64,000 bases of DNA from Pseudomonadota bacterium. Its GTDB lineage: Bacteria; Cyanobacteriota; Vampirovibrionia; Obscuribacterales; Obscuribacteraceae. Every line of letters starts with the position of its first letter. The first letter of the stretch is position 1. Under the pieces are notes generated by a model. The model was given only the letters and a program-made list of their open reading frames with translations, had not been told where the DNA came from and made no database searches. The stretch lies in the NCBI GenBank assembly GCA_021325555.1, contig JAJPGY010000003.1, positions 45,992 through 109,991 on the forward strand, given 5' to 3'. A program made the position numbers and the translations under genes. Positions 25,579-32,364 of this stretch are shown piece after piece.

Positions 25579-26424
25579 TCAGAGCGGCAGGGAGCCGACG
25601 AAAAGCTTGAGCGACTGGAGCTTCTCCACCATCTCCATGAACTCGACCACGCACTCCTGCGGATCGGCGCCGTGGATCTCCGACAGCGCGGAGGCTATCA
25701 GATCCTTGTAGGAGTGCCGGCCGCTGCGCGCCAGCTCGACGGTTCTGCACGTCATCTCCGTCACCTCCAGAAAGCGGCAATCGTTGTCCGGATCACGATA
25801 GACGATCACCGTCGCCGGTGCCGGGGCGAGATCATCGGGCAAGGCGAGCCCTTCCGCGAGCTGCTCGACGATGCCGGTTATCGGATAGCGGTAGCGGCGG
25901 ACGACCAGCACCGGGTTGACGACCGGCCGCCAGCGCTCGAACTGCTCGGGGCTGGCGAGCGGCTGGTGAGGGCAGGTCGTCACCACGCCCGGATGCTCGA
26001 TCAGCTCCAGCTCCAGCCACTCGTAATCCGCCAGCTCGACGAGGAAGGGGTACCGGCGCAAAAAGCGCTCGCCGAAGGCGGCCAGGTATTGCGGGAACCG
26101 TTGGGCGGCGCGATTCAGGTTGTAATGGTCGGGCGGATAATGCTCGAGATAATCATCGACGGTCTGCGGCCACTGATCACCTATCAAGCTGGCGCAACCG
26201 GGAAAGACGCTGGCCATCAGATCCTGATGGCCGATCCGCAAGAGCTCGGCGTAAAGGCGGATCCCCTTCTCATCGAGCACGCAGGCCGGCGCCCGCCCGT
26301 TTCTTTTGCCGCTCCCGCTGTCAAGCTTCGCCGTTCCAGACGCCAGCAAGCGCTCCCGGTCCTTGCGGTTCATCCAGGCCGAACAGAGGGTTCTTTCAAT
26401 CTCGTGCAGGGAGGGTGCGGTCAT
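25579..26424 (-). CDS. DUF2063 (HvfC/BufC-type) RiPP partner protein
   Basis: 281 residues. The DUF2063 N-terminal pattern is present: LYAELLRIGHQDLMASVFPGC then YLEHYPPDHYNLNRAAQRFP and FLVELADYEWLELE. In bufferin/Hvf systems this protein works with the DUF692 oxidase, guiding the precursor to it. The gene begins 15 bases after the DUF692 gene. The C-terminal part (about 165-281, VVNPVLVVRRYRYPITGIVE) matches the family's second domain. The pairing with DUF692 makes the assignment secure; the exact product is not known. Confidence 0.88.
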   Translation of the reverse strand: MTAPSLHEIERTLCSAWMNRKDRERLLASGTAKLDSGSGKRNGRAPACVLDEKGIRLYAELLRIGHQDLMASVFPGCASLIGDQWPQTVDDYLEHYPPDHYNLNRAAQRFPQYLAAFGERFLRRYPFLVELADYEWLELELIEHPGVVTTCPHQPLASPEQFERWRPVVNPVLVVRRYRYPITGIVEQLAEGLALPDDLAPAPATVIVYRDPDNDCRFLEVTEMTCRTVELARSGRHSYKDLIASALSEIHGADPQECVVEFMEMVEKLQSLKLFVGSLPL

Positions 26425-26439
26425 GTGAATGCTCCGGGG

Positions 26440-27396
26440 TTAGCGGCGTTCCAGGCACAGCGCCGCGGGCGGCTCGGGGCAGCGACCGTTGCTCGCGTCC
26501 CCGCGCGAGCGCCGGGCAGGTGGCGCCTGGCGCCCGCGCTTGCACAGTGACGGTTGCGCCTTTGCGGCGACAGCGCGGATCGCCTCAACCTCCTGCAGGA
26601 TCTCCTGAAAGCCCGGGAAGTTCTGATCCCTTTCCAGCATCACGGCCTTGACCTCGGTCCTGGCCAGCACGTATTGCAAAAGCTTGTAGACAGGCTGAAT
26701 GACCGGCGCCCCGTGGGTGTCGATGATCACGTCGCCGATGAGCTTGTGTCCGGCCACGTGGATCTGCACGGCCCGCTCGAGCGGGATGGCATCGATAAAC
26801 GCGCGCGCATCGTAGCCATGATTGATGGAGTTCACGTAGACATTGTTGACGTCGAGAAGCAGCCCGCAATCAGCCGCTTCGGCTACCTCGCTCAAAAATT
26901 GCGCTTCCGTCAGCTCGCAGCCGGGCGCGTGCATATAGAAGGAGATGTTCTCGAGCAGGAAAGGGCGACCGACAAAATCCTGCACGCGCTTGACGCGCTC
27001 GGCGATGTGCCGGACGGCCTCGCGGGAAAAGGGCAGCGGCAGCAGATCGTGCATGTAGATGCCGTCGACGCTGCTGAAGCAGAGATGATCGCTCCACCAG
27101 GGCGCACCGGTGGCATCAAGAAGATGTTTCAGATCCTTCAGGTACTGGGAATTCAGCTCGTCGGTGCTGCCCACGGAAAGGTTGATGCCGTGCGAGACCA
27201 GCGGGAACCGCTCGCCGGCTCGCTCAATCAGATCGCGCGCCCTCCCCCCGATCCCCATGTAGTTCTCGGGCACAAACTCCAGCCAGTCAAGGCGGCCTGA
27301 GCTGGCAAAGGTCTCCTCGGCGAGATCCCGGCGCAGACCAAGACCAACGCCCAGCGTGGGCAGGGTCTTTTTCAGATCCAGGAAATCAGTCGCCAT
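26440..27396 (-). CDS. DUF692 multinuclear non-heme iron oxidase (MNIO), HvfB/BufB type
   Basis: 318 residues from ATG 27396, with GGAGG 4-5 bases upstream. The TIM-barrel metal ligands expected of this family are all visible: His69 (VSHGINLS), His104 (WSDHLCF), Glu149 (LLENIS), Asp182 and Asn184 (LLDVNNVYV), His213 and His217 (QIHVAGHKL), Asp226 and His228 (IDTHG) and Glu255 (VMLERDQNFP). Enzymes of this family oxidise Cys in peptide precursors to oxazolone/thioamide or thiooxazole groups, usually with a DUF2063 partner. The last 35 residues form a basic, Pro/Arg-rich tail with two Cys that the family core does not need. It begins 42 bases after the precursor gene. Confidence 0.93.
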   Translation of the reverse strand: MATDFLDLKKTLPTLGVGLGLRRDLAEETFASSGRLDWLEFVPENYMGIGGRARDLIERAGERFPLVSHGINLSVGSTDELNSQYLKDLKHLLDATGAPWWSDHLCFSSVDGIYMHDLLPLPFSREAVRHIAERVKRVQDFVGRPFLLENISFYMHAPGCELTEAQFLSEVAEAADCGLLLDVNNVYVNSINHGYDARAFIDAIPLERAVQIHVAGHKLIGDVIIDTHGAPVIQPVYKLLQYVLARTEVKAVMLERDQNFPGFQEILQEVEAIRAVAAKAQPSLCKRGRQAPPARRSRGDASNGRCPEPPAALCLERR

Positions 27397-27438
27397 CACA
27401 CCTCCAGCTCAGGCCGCGAACATGACCGCATCTAGGCT

Positions 27439-27831
27439 CTAGTTGGAGCTTTCCGCGCCTTTGCAGGAGCCTTCCTTACCCTTGCAGGAGCCTTCCTTAC
27501 CCTTGCAGGATTTCTCCTTGCCCTTGCAGGATTTCTCCTTGCCCTTGCAGGACTTCTCCTTGCCCTTGCAGGATTTCTCCTTGCCCTTGCAGGACTTTTC
27601 GGCGCCCTTCTTCTTGGTCGCCTTCTTGCCGGTCTCCTTGGTCTCTTCGCCGGCTGCCTTGCCGGTTTCTTCCTTCTTCTCTTCCGCTATCTGAATGCGG
27701 GACGGCGAGTTCTTCTCCGAGACGCCGAACTGCGAGCCCTTGACCGGATCGGCGTTTGCCGAGCCGCCGGCAGCAAATCCGAGAGCGGCAACGATCGCCG
27801 CTGCAAGTTGAACCTTGGAAAGCGTATTCAT
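27439..27831 (-). CDS. secreted Cys-repeat RiPP precursor (HvfA/bufferin-like), 7 x SCKGKE
   Basis: 130 residues. Start ATG 27831 has AGGAG 7 bases upstream. Signal peptide MNTLSKVQLAAAIVAALG to SANA, as in HvfA and bufferin precursors. An acidic/basic spacer follows (about 30-76). The C-terminus has seven Cys at strict 7-residue spacing (81, 88, 95, 102, 109, 116, 123) in units EKSCKGK, the last two EGSCKGK/G. HvfA peptides of Haemophilus carry short EGKCG-type repeats that their MNIO oxidises; the unit here is different in sequence and longer. The product would be a periplasmic or extracellular, many-site modified, Lys-rich copper-binding peptide. The gene heads the cluster with the DUF692 and DUF2063 genes behind it. 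Confidence 0.88.
   Translation of the reverse strand: MNTLSKVQLAAAIVAALGFAAGGSANADPVKGSQFGVSEKNSPSRIQIAEEKKEETGKAAGEETKETGKKATKKKGAEKSCKGKEKSCKGKEKSCKGKEKSCKGKEKSCKGKEGSCKGKEGSCKGAESSN
27461..27607 (-). repeat. seven 21-bp tandem repeats encoding SCKGKEK
   Basis: Units start at 27461, 27482, 27503, 27524, 27545, 27566 and 27587. They differ at few positions (TTC/TCC, CTT/TTT), mostly silent, so the protein unit is kept while some DNA changes. The seventh unit is incomplete at its far end. The array suits copy-number change by slippage or recombination. Confidence 0.9.
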
Positions 27832-27874
27832 CGGTGATCTCCTGATGTTGAAGAGTGTTCTGCATATCACCGAT
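27830..27874 (-). promoter_or_regulatory. hairpin enclosing the ribosome binding site of the precursor gene
   Basis: A perfect 9-base inverted repeat, ATCGGTGAT (mRNA side, 27874-27866) with ATCACCGAT (27838-27830). The arm nearest the gene includes the first two bases of the start codon, and the AGGAG ribosome binding site lies in the 27-base loop next to the stem. In mRNA it would hold the start region in a structure, a common way to regulate translation. Confidence 0.6.
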
Positions 27875-28245
27875 CCAGAGGACATCTCCTGTCATCCGGT
27901 CCGGCAATATACAAGGCACCATGGTAGTGAAGAAAAGGTCCTCAGCGAAGGTTCCGCAGGTAATGAGTTTGTAAAATCTGCGCACCTTGAAAACGGCGTC
28001 GCTGACAGGCGAACATATATAAGGATGCAGCTTGGCAGGCAAACGGTCGCCAGGGCGCAACAGCCCGGCCCCGGGGCTCACGGATATAAAGAACATAGGG
28101 TTTCCCGAATAAATATATAGGCAGCTTTAGCACTTGGCTGCCGAAGGGCAGAGGAAGATAGTAGCAGGACAAACGGTGCGTTACTGGCTAAATGTCAGTT
28201 AGCGCGCTGGTTTGTGCTGACAACCACGCAAGAATGAGGGGCGAC
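27832..28245. other. AT-richer divergent region upstream of RiPP cluster
   Basis: 414 bases between the precursor gene (minus) and the gene at 28246 (plus), clearly lower in GC than its surroundings. On the minus strand TATATT (27911-27906) is a candidate -10 for the cluster. On the plus strand there are several AT-rich blocks (ATATATAAGG near 28015, AAATATATAGG near 28112). A 31-codon frame from 28025 has no ribosome binding site. Copper-responsive operators may be here, but I recognise none. Confidence 0.45.
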
Positions 28246-28629
28246 ATGACACTCGGGCGAATATCGCAGGAAACGATCAGGGACGAAAAATGGGCCGAGC
28301 AGCAGTACGAACGGGCCTACGACTATTACTTCGCCGGAGACTGGCTGTCCGCCGAGCGCTGCCTGCGCGATGCCATAGAGGTCAGCGCATTCGAGGGCCG
28401 TTATCGCCTGCTGCTGGCGCAAGTGTACTGCGCCAGGGGGTGGCTGAACATGTCATATTCGGAGCTGGAGTGCCTGAGGAACATTGATCCGGACAACGCC
28501 GGCATCCACTCGCTGGAGCAGTTGTTGAAGGCCAAGCTCAAGCAACGCGGCGAGGTCGGCCGCAAGAAGCGAAGCGGGCACGGGGTCTGGAACTCGGTTG
28601 TTCAGCTGTCCTCGGCGCTATTTCACTGA
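28246..28629 (+). CDS. TPR-like small protein
   Basis: 127 residues from ATG 28246, preceded by GAGGGG; an ATG at 28192 is in frame but has no ribosome binding site. Two helical pairs of TPR spacing appear: AEQQYERAYDYYFAGDWLSAERCLRDAIE and EGRYRLLLAQVYCARGWLNM followed by SELECLRNIDPDNAG (the D-P of a TPR end). A basic tail follows (KRSGHG). Similar short TPR modules serve as partners of other proteins. It ends shortly before the bidirectional terminator. Confidence 0.65.
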   Translation: MTLGRISQETIRDEKWAEQQYERAYDYYFAGDWLSAERCLRDAIEVSAFEGRYRLLLAQVYCARGWLNMSYSELECLRNIDPDNAGIHSLEQLLKAKLKQRGEVGRKKRSGHGVWNSVVQLSSALFH

Positions 28630-28741
28630 GGTGGTTTCCGTTCTGCCCGGCAGAGCAGGGCATGCTTGCAGTCCTGGCAGGTCCCGGCTCGCGTGGCGTT
28701 CAATACCTCCGGCGGTATCGTTATCACCTGGCCCACACCAG

Positions 28742-28792
28742 GCTAAAAATGGAAGACCCCGGCAGCTCAGGCCGGGGTCTTCCATTTTTAGC
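28742..28792. terminator. bidirectional rho-independent terminator, 22-bp perfect stem
   Basis: Arms at 28742-28763 and 28771-28792 pair perfectly over 22 bases with a 7-base loop AGCTCAG. The GC core is flanked by A5 on one side and T5 on the other, so it ends transcription from both the 28246 gene and the convergent histone-like gene ending at 28808. Confidence 0.93.
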
Positions 28793-28807
28793 CGTGCTCG
28801 GACCAGC

Positions 28808-29359
28808 TTATGCTCCCGCGCCAGCGCCGGCGGCCACGGGGGCCTTTTTGGCGACTTTGCGCTTGGCAGTCCGCTTTTTGGTAGCGGCCTTTTTGGGAGC
28901 TTTTTTCGCGGTTACCTTCTTGGGGGCTTTTTTCGCGGTTACCTTTTTGGCGGCGCGTTTCGGCGCTGCCTTTTTGGTAGTGCGCTTGGCAGTAGTCTTT
29001 TTGGCTGCGCGCTTCGGGGCGGCCTTTTTGGCGGACCGTTTCGGGGCAGCCTTTTTGGTCGTCCGCTTGGGAGCAGCCTTTTTGGTCGTGCGCTTGGCGG
29101 TGGTCCGCTTGGCGCCGGCCTTTTTGGCTGTTGTCTTTTTGGCCGCGCGTTTGGGGGCAGCCTTTTTCGCGGTCGTCTTTCTTGCCGTGGACTTTTTCGC
29201 CGTGGTTTTCTTGGCAGTAGTCTTTTTGGCCTTTCTCTTTCTGGCGGCCTTCTTCGGCTTGGCAGCCTCGGCGCCCGCCATTGCTTCCTCGGCCCCGGCC
29301 GGCGCGGGCGATATTTTCGCGCGCTTCGGCGAAGCCTTCTTGCGTTTCTTCATTGCCAT
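28808..29359 (-). CDS. histone H1-like lysine-rich nucleoprotein
   Basis: 183 residues, start ATG 29359 with GGAGG 8 bases upstream. After a short acidic-neutral N-terminal part (residues 12-35), the protein is made almost wholly of Lys, Ala, Thr, Arg and Pro in repeats such as AAPKRTTKK, KKTTAKKTTAK and KKVTAKKAPK. It has no globular domain. Such proteins, like bacterial histone H1 homologs of Chlamydia and Bordetella type, coat DNA through their charge. The repeat nature means its length probably varies between strains. The gene stands alone and ends in a strong terminator. Confidence 0.88.
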   Translation of the reverse strand: MAMKKRKKASPKRAKISPAPAGAEEAMAGAEAAKPKKAARKRKAKKTTAKKTTAKKSTARKTTAKKAAPKRAAKKTTAKKAGAKRTTAKRTTKKAAPKRTTKKAAPKRSAKKAAPKRAAKKTTAKRTTKKAAPKRAAKKVTAKKAPKKVTAKKAPKKAATKKRTAKRKVAKKAPVAAGAGAGA

Positions 29360-29525
29360 TTCATTTCCTCCAGATCAGATATGGCTGCACAGGCGCAATG
29401 TTCCGGAATTTCCACCTGGGATGCCGGGAGATTGCTTGACTCACCCTGATTAGAACGAGACCTGTGCCACCGTTTCTAGTGAGAGACCTTCCGGTTACTC
29501 TCGTTGAACACACCACACACAACAT

Positions 29526-29554
29526 ACGATACTTGTAAATCGAAAATATTGCAA
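29526..29554 (-). promoter_or_regulatory. promoter of the histone-like gene: TTGCAA - 17 bp - TATCGT
   Basis: On the minus strand, TTGCAA (29554-29549) and TATCGT (29531-29526) are spaced by exactly 17 bases. It faces the histone H1-like gene and implies a leader of about 160 bases. Confidence 0.4.
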
Positions 29555-29624
29555 TAGATCGATCAAGCGATCTTGTTCTGACATTCACCAACATACGCAG
29601 CAGCGGCAACTTCGCCATACTAAT

Positions 29625-29649
29625 GGAACCGGCTTGCAATGCCGGTTCC
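29625..29649. other. hairpin GGAACCGGC/GCCGGTTCC
   Basis: Perfect 9-base stem with loop TTGCAAT, in the gap upstream of the histone-like gene. It lacks a clear T-run on either side, so a terminator role is weak; it may be an operator or a small RNA end. Confidence 0.4.
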
Positions 29650-30057
29650 AGAAAGCATGCATGCACGCTCGCGCAACGAATATATGTCCTCGATCACGAT
29701 CGAAAGGCTGCAAGAAAATTTTTCCGCTTGGCTCCAGCGACCAGAGTCGATCGATCGGCCGGTGGCATTGATCGGCGGTGATCGAGCGCCGTCGCGGGCG
29801 AAGAGTTCGTCTCTCGAATCTCCCGCCCGTCAAGCATTTTCAGGATCCGCAACGATGCATTCTCGCCTCCCGCGCACAAGATTGTCCGACATGCCGCACG
29901 AAGATGACGGCTGAGGGACCGCTACGTATTTTCGAATCGTCCTCGCGAGATCCGTTGCGGATTCGTTACACGGATATATACGCACGCCGGCGGGCGGCCA
30001 TTCTCGCGATCATCGGCTTCCCATGCGGGTTACAGAAAATGGATACCGGCATGCGAT

Positions 30058-31047
30058 CTACAGCCGCGGTGATCCGGCAAACCCGAAGGCCGAGCGAAAG
30101 GATTCGTTCTGGATCTCCTTGAGCTCATGAAAGTCGATCACGTCGTGATCGATCAATCGCTCGTACTCGCCGGGCAGCGTGCACGGGGCCGGATTGCGCC
30201 CCGGATTGTCCGTACAGACGGCAATCGTAACCCCGGCCTCACGGCAGCGAGCGAAGACCGAACGCAGCTCGGAGAAGTCTTTGAGCACTCCGGTCTGGCG
30301 GTAACTGGTCGGGCACACCTCCAGGGTGATCTGGCGTTTCGCCAGATCCTTGAGAAGATCGGGACGAATGAGCGGAATGTGGATGCCATGCCCTATCCGG
30401 TCCAACACCGGGAAGAAATCGGGATGCACGTTATCGATGCCGGTCTCGCCGAGGTGAGCCGTCGTCCTCAAGCCGGACGACCTGGCCTTGGCGAACAACT
30501 TCACCCACAACTGAAAGTTGTCCGGATCGATCTCCGGGCCGGCGATGTCTATCCCAACCACCGGTCCCAGGCTCTCTCTGGCCACTCTCAAGATCGCCTC
30601 GTTGATATTCCTGGGCAACCGGCGATCGAGGCAGATGATCTGCTTGACGGTGATCGGGTAATCGGCCGGACGGAGATTGGCGGTTATCATCTCGATGATG
30701 CTCTCCATCTGCTCGATGCGCTTGTTCACCGGCAGCTTGCGATCGGTTCGAAAATAGGGGTTGTATCTCAACTCCATGTACTGAAGATTCTCGAATGTGT
30801 AAGCACCGCGGCAGAGACGCAGAATGAAATAAGGCAGGTGCTCCAGGCTCTGCAGCTCTTCTACCAGAGTGTGGATTTTCACGAACTCCTCGAGAGTCCT
30901 GCAGGGGCGCGTGAACCAGTTGTAGAAACCTTCGTAATCAGGAAAGTAATTGAGCACCGGGTGGTCGTGCCGCTGGAGAAACTTGTAGATGATGCGTGGA
31001 TGGATCGCCCCGCCGAGATGTCGGTGTAGATCTGCATAAAGAGCCAT
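30058..31047 (-). CDS. adenosine deaminase-like metal-dependent hydrolase
   Basis: 329 residues, ATG 31047 with GAGG 7 bases upstream. Family motifs in order: ADLHRHLGGAI near the N-terminus (two metal His), GIDIAGPEI, TTAHLGET (metal His and catalytic Glu), RIGHGI (His) and VCTDNPGRN (metal Asp). The usual first motif is HLDGS, here HLGGA, and the usual last is STDDP, here CTDNP, so the substrate may not be adenosine. Related deaminases act on adenine, N6-modified purines or AMP. Stands alone. Confidence 0.85.
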   Translation of the reverse strand: MALYADLHRHLGGAIHPRIIYKFLQRHDHPVLNYFPDYEGFYNWFTRPCRTLEEFVKIHTLVEELQSLEHLPYFILRLCRGAYTFENLQYMELRYNPYFRTDRKLPVNKRIEQMESIIEMITANLRPADYPITVKQIICLDRRLPRNINEAILRVARESLGPVVGIDIAGPEIDPDNFQLWVKLFAKARSSGLRTTAHLGETGIDNVHPDFFPVLDRIGHGIHIPLIRPDLLKDLAKRQITLEVCPTSYRQTGVLKDFSELRSVFARCREAGVTIAVCTDNPGRNPAPCTLPGEYERLIDHDVIDFHELKEIQNESFRSAFGFAGSPRL

Positions 31048-31176
31048 GGCGCCGCCTCATCCATTACTGCCGTCTCGTAATTCTTTTACCCAGCCGCATG
31101 CTCCAATAGGCCTTGTGGTTTCGGCACGGTCGGAGCTCGGCAGATGCGTCCGATAAATACTGGCGCCGGGAAAGTC

Positions 31177-31205
31177 TTGCGCAGGCAGGCGTCCGATACT
31201 ATATA
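31177..31205 (+). promoter_or_regulatory. promoter: TTGCGC - 17 bp - TATATA
   Basis: TTGCGC (31177-31182) and TATATA (31200-31205) at 17-base spacing precede the cyclophilin gene by about 34 bases. Confidence 0.5.
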
Positions 31206-31238
31206 TAAGAGATGCTGCTTGACAAGAGGACGGTGGAC

Positions 31239-31844
31239 ATGAGCCTTCGCCGAATTTCTGCCCTGACCCTGGCCAGCCTGGCGGCAGTCATGCTCGCCCA
31301 TTGCTGGCCCTGCCTGGCCGATGCTCAAAATCCGCTCGTGATCATGCAAACCACCAAGGGCACCATAGTCATGCGCATTTATCTGGGCCTGGCGCCTGGT
31401 ACCGCGGCCAACTTTCTGGATCTGGTCAATCGTGGCTTTTATAACGGGCTGACCTTCCACAGGGTGGAAAACTGGGTGATCCAGGGTGGCGATCCGAACG
31501 GCAACGGCACCGGCGTGTTCATCGACCCGCAGACGCACCAGCCGCGATATCTCGCTCTCGAGGTGTCGCCGCGCCTGCACCACAACGGGCCGGGCGTGGT
31601 AGCCATGGCCCACGGCCGGAGCCCGAACTCGTCCAGCTGCCAGTTTTACATCACCAAGAAGGCGGCGCCGGCTCTGGACGGCAGCTATTCAATTTTCGGC
31701 GGCGTCGTGCAGGGCATGGACGTCGTCTACAACATCTCGGCCGGCGACCGCATCCTGTCGGCGGAGGTTGCCGGCAGCGGCGAGCCCCGGCCGGCGGCCG
31801 GCGCACCAACCCAGCCGCCGCCTGCCGGCGACAGCGGTTTTTGA
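31239..31844 (+). CDS. secreted cyclophilin-type peptidyl-prolyl isomerase
   Basis: 201 residues from ATG 31239 with AGAGGA 8 bases upstream; an in-frame ATG at 31212 lies almost in the promoter. Signal peptide about 1-29 (LASLAAVMLAHCWPCLA). The cyclophilin fold reads TTKGTIVMRIYLGLAPGTAANF, NGLTFHRVENWVIQGGDPNG (catalytic FHR and QGGD), GPGVVAMAHGR and SSSCQFYITKK (usually SQFFI). It speeds cis-trans Pro turnover in exported proteins. The C-terminal tail is Pro/Ala-rich. Confidence 0.92.
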   Translation: MSLRRISALTLASLAAVMLAHCWPCLADAQNPLVIMQTTKGTIVMRIYLGLAPGTAANFLDLVNRGFYNGLTFHRVENWVIQGGDPNGNGTGVFIDPQTHQPRYLALEVSPRLHHNGPGVVAMAHGRSPNSSSCQFYITKKAAPALDGSYSIFGGVVQGMDVVYNISAGDRILSAEVAGSGEPRPAAGAPTQPPPAGDSGF

Positions 31845-31881
31845 ATTATGTCCTGACGGATCCCTGCCCGGAGCCGGCTGG

Positions 31882-32160
31882 TTACCAGCGTCTGCCGCCG
31901 CCGCCCGTCTTCTCTTTGGGCTTCGAGGGATTGACCACAATCTGCCTGTCCTGGACGGTCTGTCCGTTGAAAAGTCTAACTGCGTTCTCAGCCTCGGACT
32001 GAGAGGACATCTCCACAAAAGCAAACCCGCGCTTGCGCCCGGTCTCTCTGTCTGTGGGAATGGAGACGGAAACCACCTGGCCCGCTTGCGAGAACAGCGC
32101 TTCCAGGTCCGATTCGGTCAGCTTGAAACTCAGGTTGCCAACAAACAATTTCGTATTCAT
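31882..32160 (-). CDS. RRM-domain RNA-binding protein
   Basis: 92 residues, one RRM. RNP2 is LFVGNLSF and RNP1 is RGFAFVEM, both complete. A short Gly/Arg tail (GGGGRRW) ends the protein, as in cyanobacterial Rbp proteins, which bind U-rich RNA and are often cold-induced. It has no partner gene nearby. AGGA lies 5 bases before the ATG. Confidence 0.93.
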   Translation of the reverse strand: MNTKLFVGNLSFKLTESDLEALFSQAGQVVSVSIPTDRETGRKRGFAFVEMSSQSEAENAVRLFNGQTVQDRQIVVNPSKPKEKTGGGGRRW

Positions 32161-32364
32161 CGATCCTATGTACCCCGGGGGTAGAACAAACCGTTTGTCG
32201 CTCAGGCCGGCCCGAATCTTCAAGCGAGCAGGAACACTCCAAACGTATAGGAACTAGCTTACCACAAAAACCGGCGGGCAAATCCGAAAACCCGCTCGGT
32301 CAGATGAATCTTTAGCCATGCTCTTGGCATGTGATACCATATATGGTGGCAAGCAGCGTCATTG

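Larger units (their letters stand above)
29360..30057. other. AT-rich, GATC-rich intergenic region
   Basis: About 700 bases, the least GC-rich stretch of the window. It holds the upstream region of the histone-like gene, a hairpin at 29625 and about 15 GATC sites between 29557 and 30120. An open frame at 29684-29914 (76 residues, MSSITIERLQENFSAWLQ) has no clear ribosome binding site and turns compositionally random after 35 residues; I do not call it. No tRNA or DnaA-box cluster is seen. Confidence 0.5.

Noticed and set aside
27461..27607. CRISPR array
   Set aside because: The repeat units are 21 bases, directly joined without spacers, and encode a continuous peptide.
29684..29914. 76-codon open frame in the GATC-rich gap
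   Set aside because: The first 35 residues look protein-like, but no ribosome binding site is seen and the rest is random in composition. Left as uncalled.
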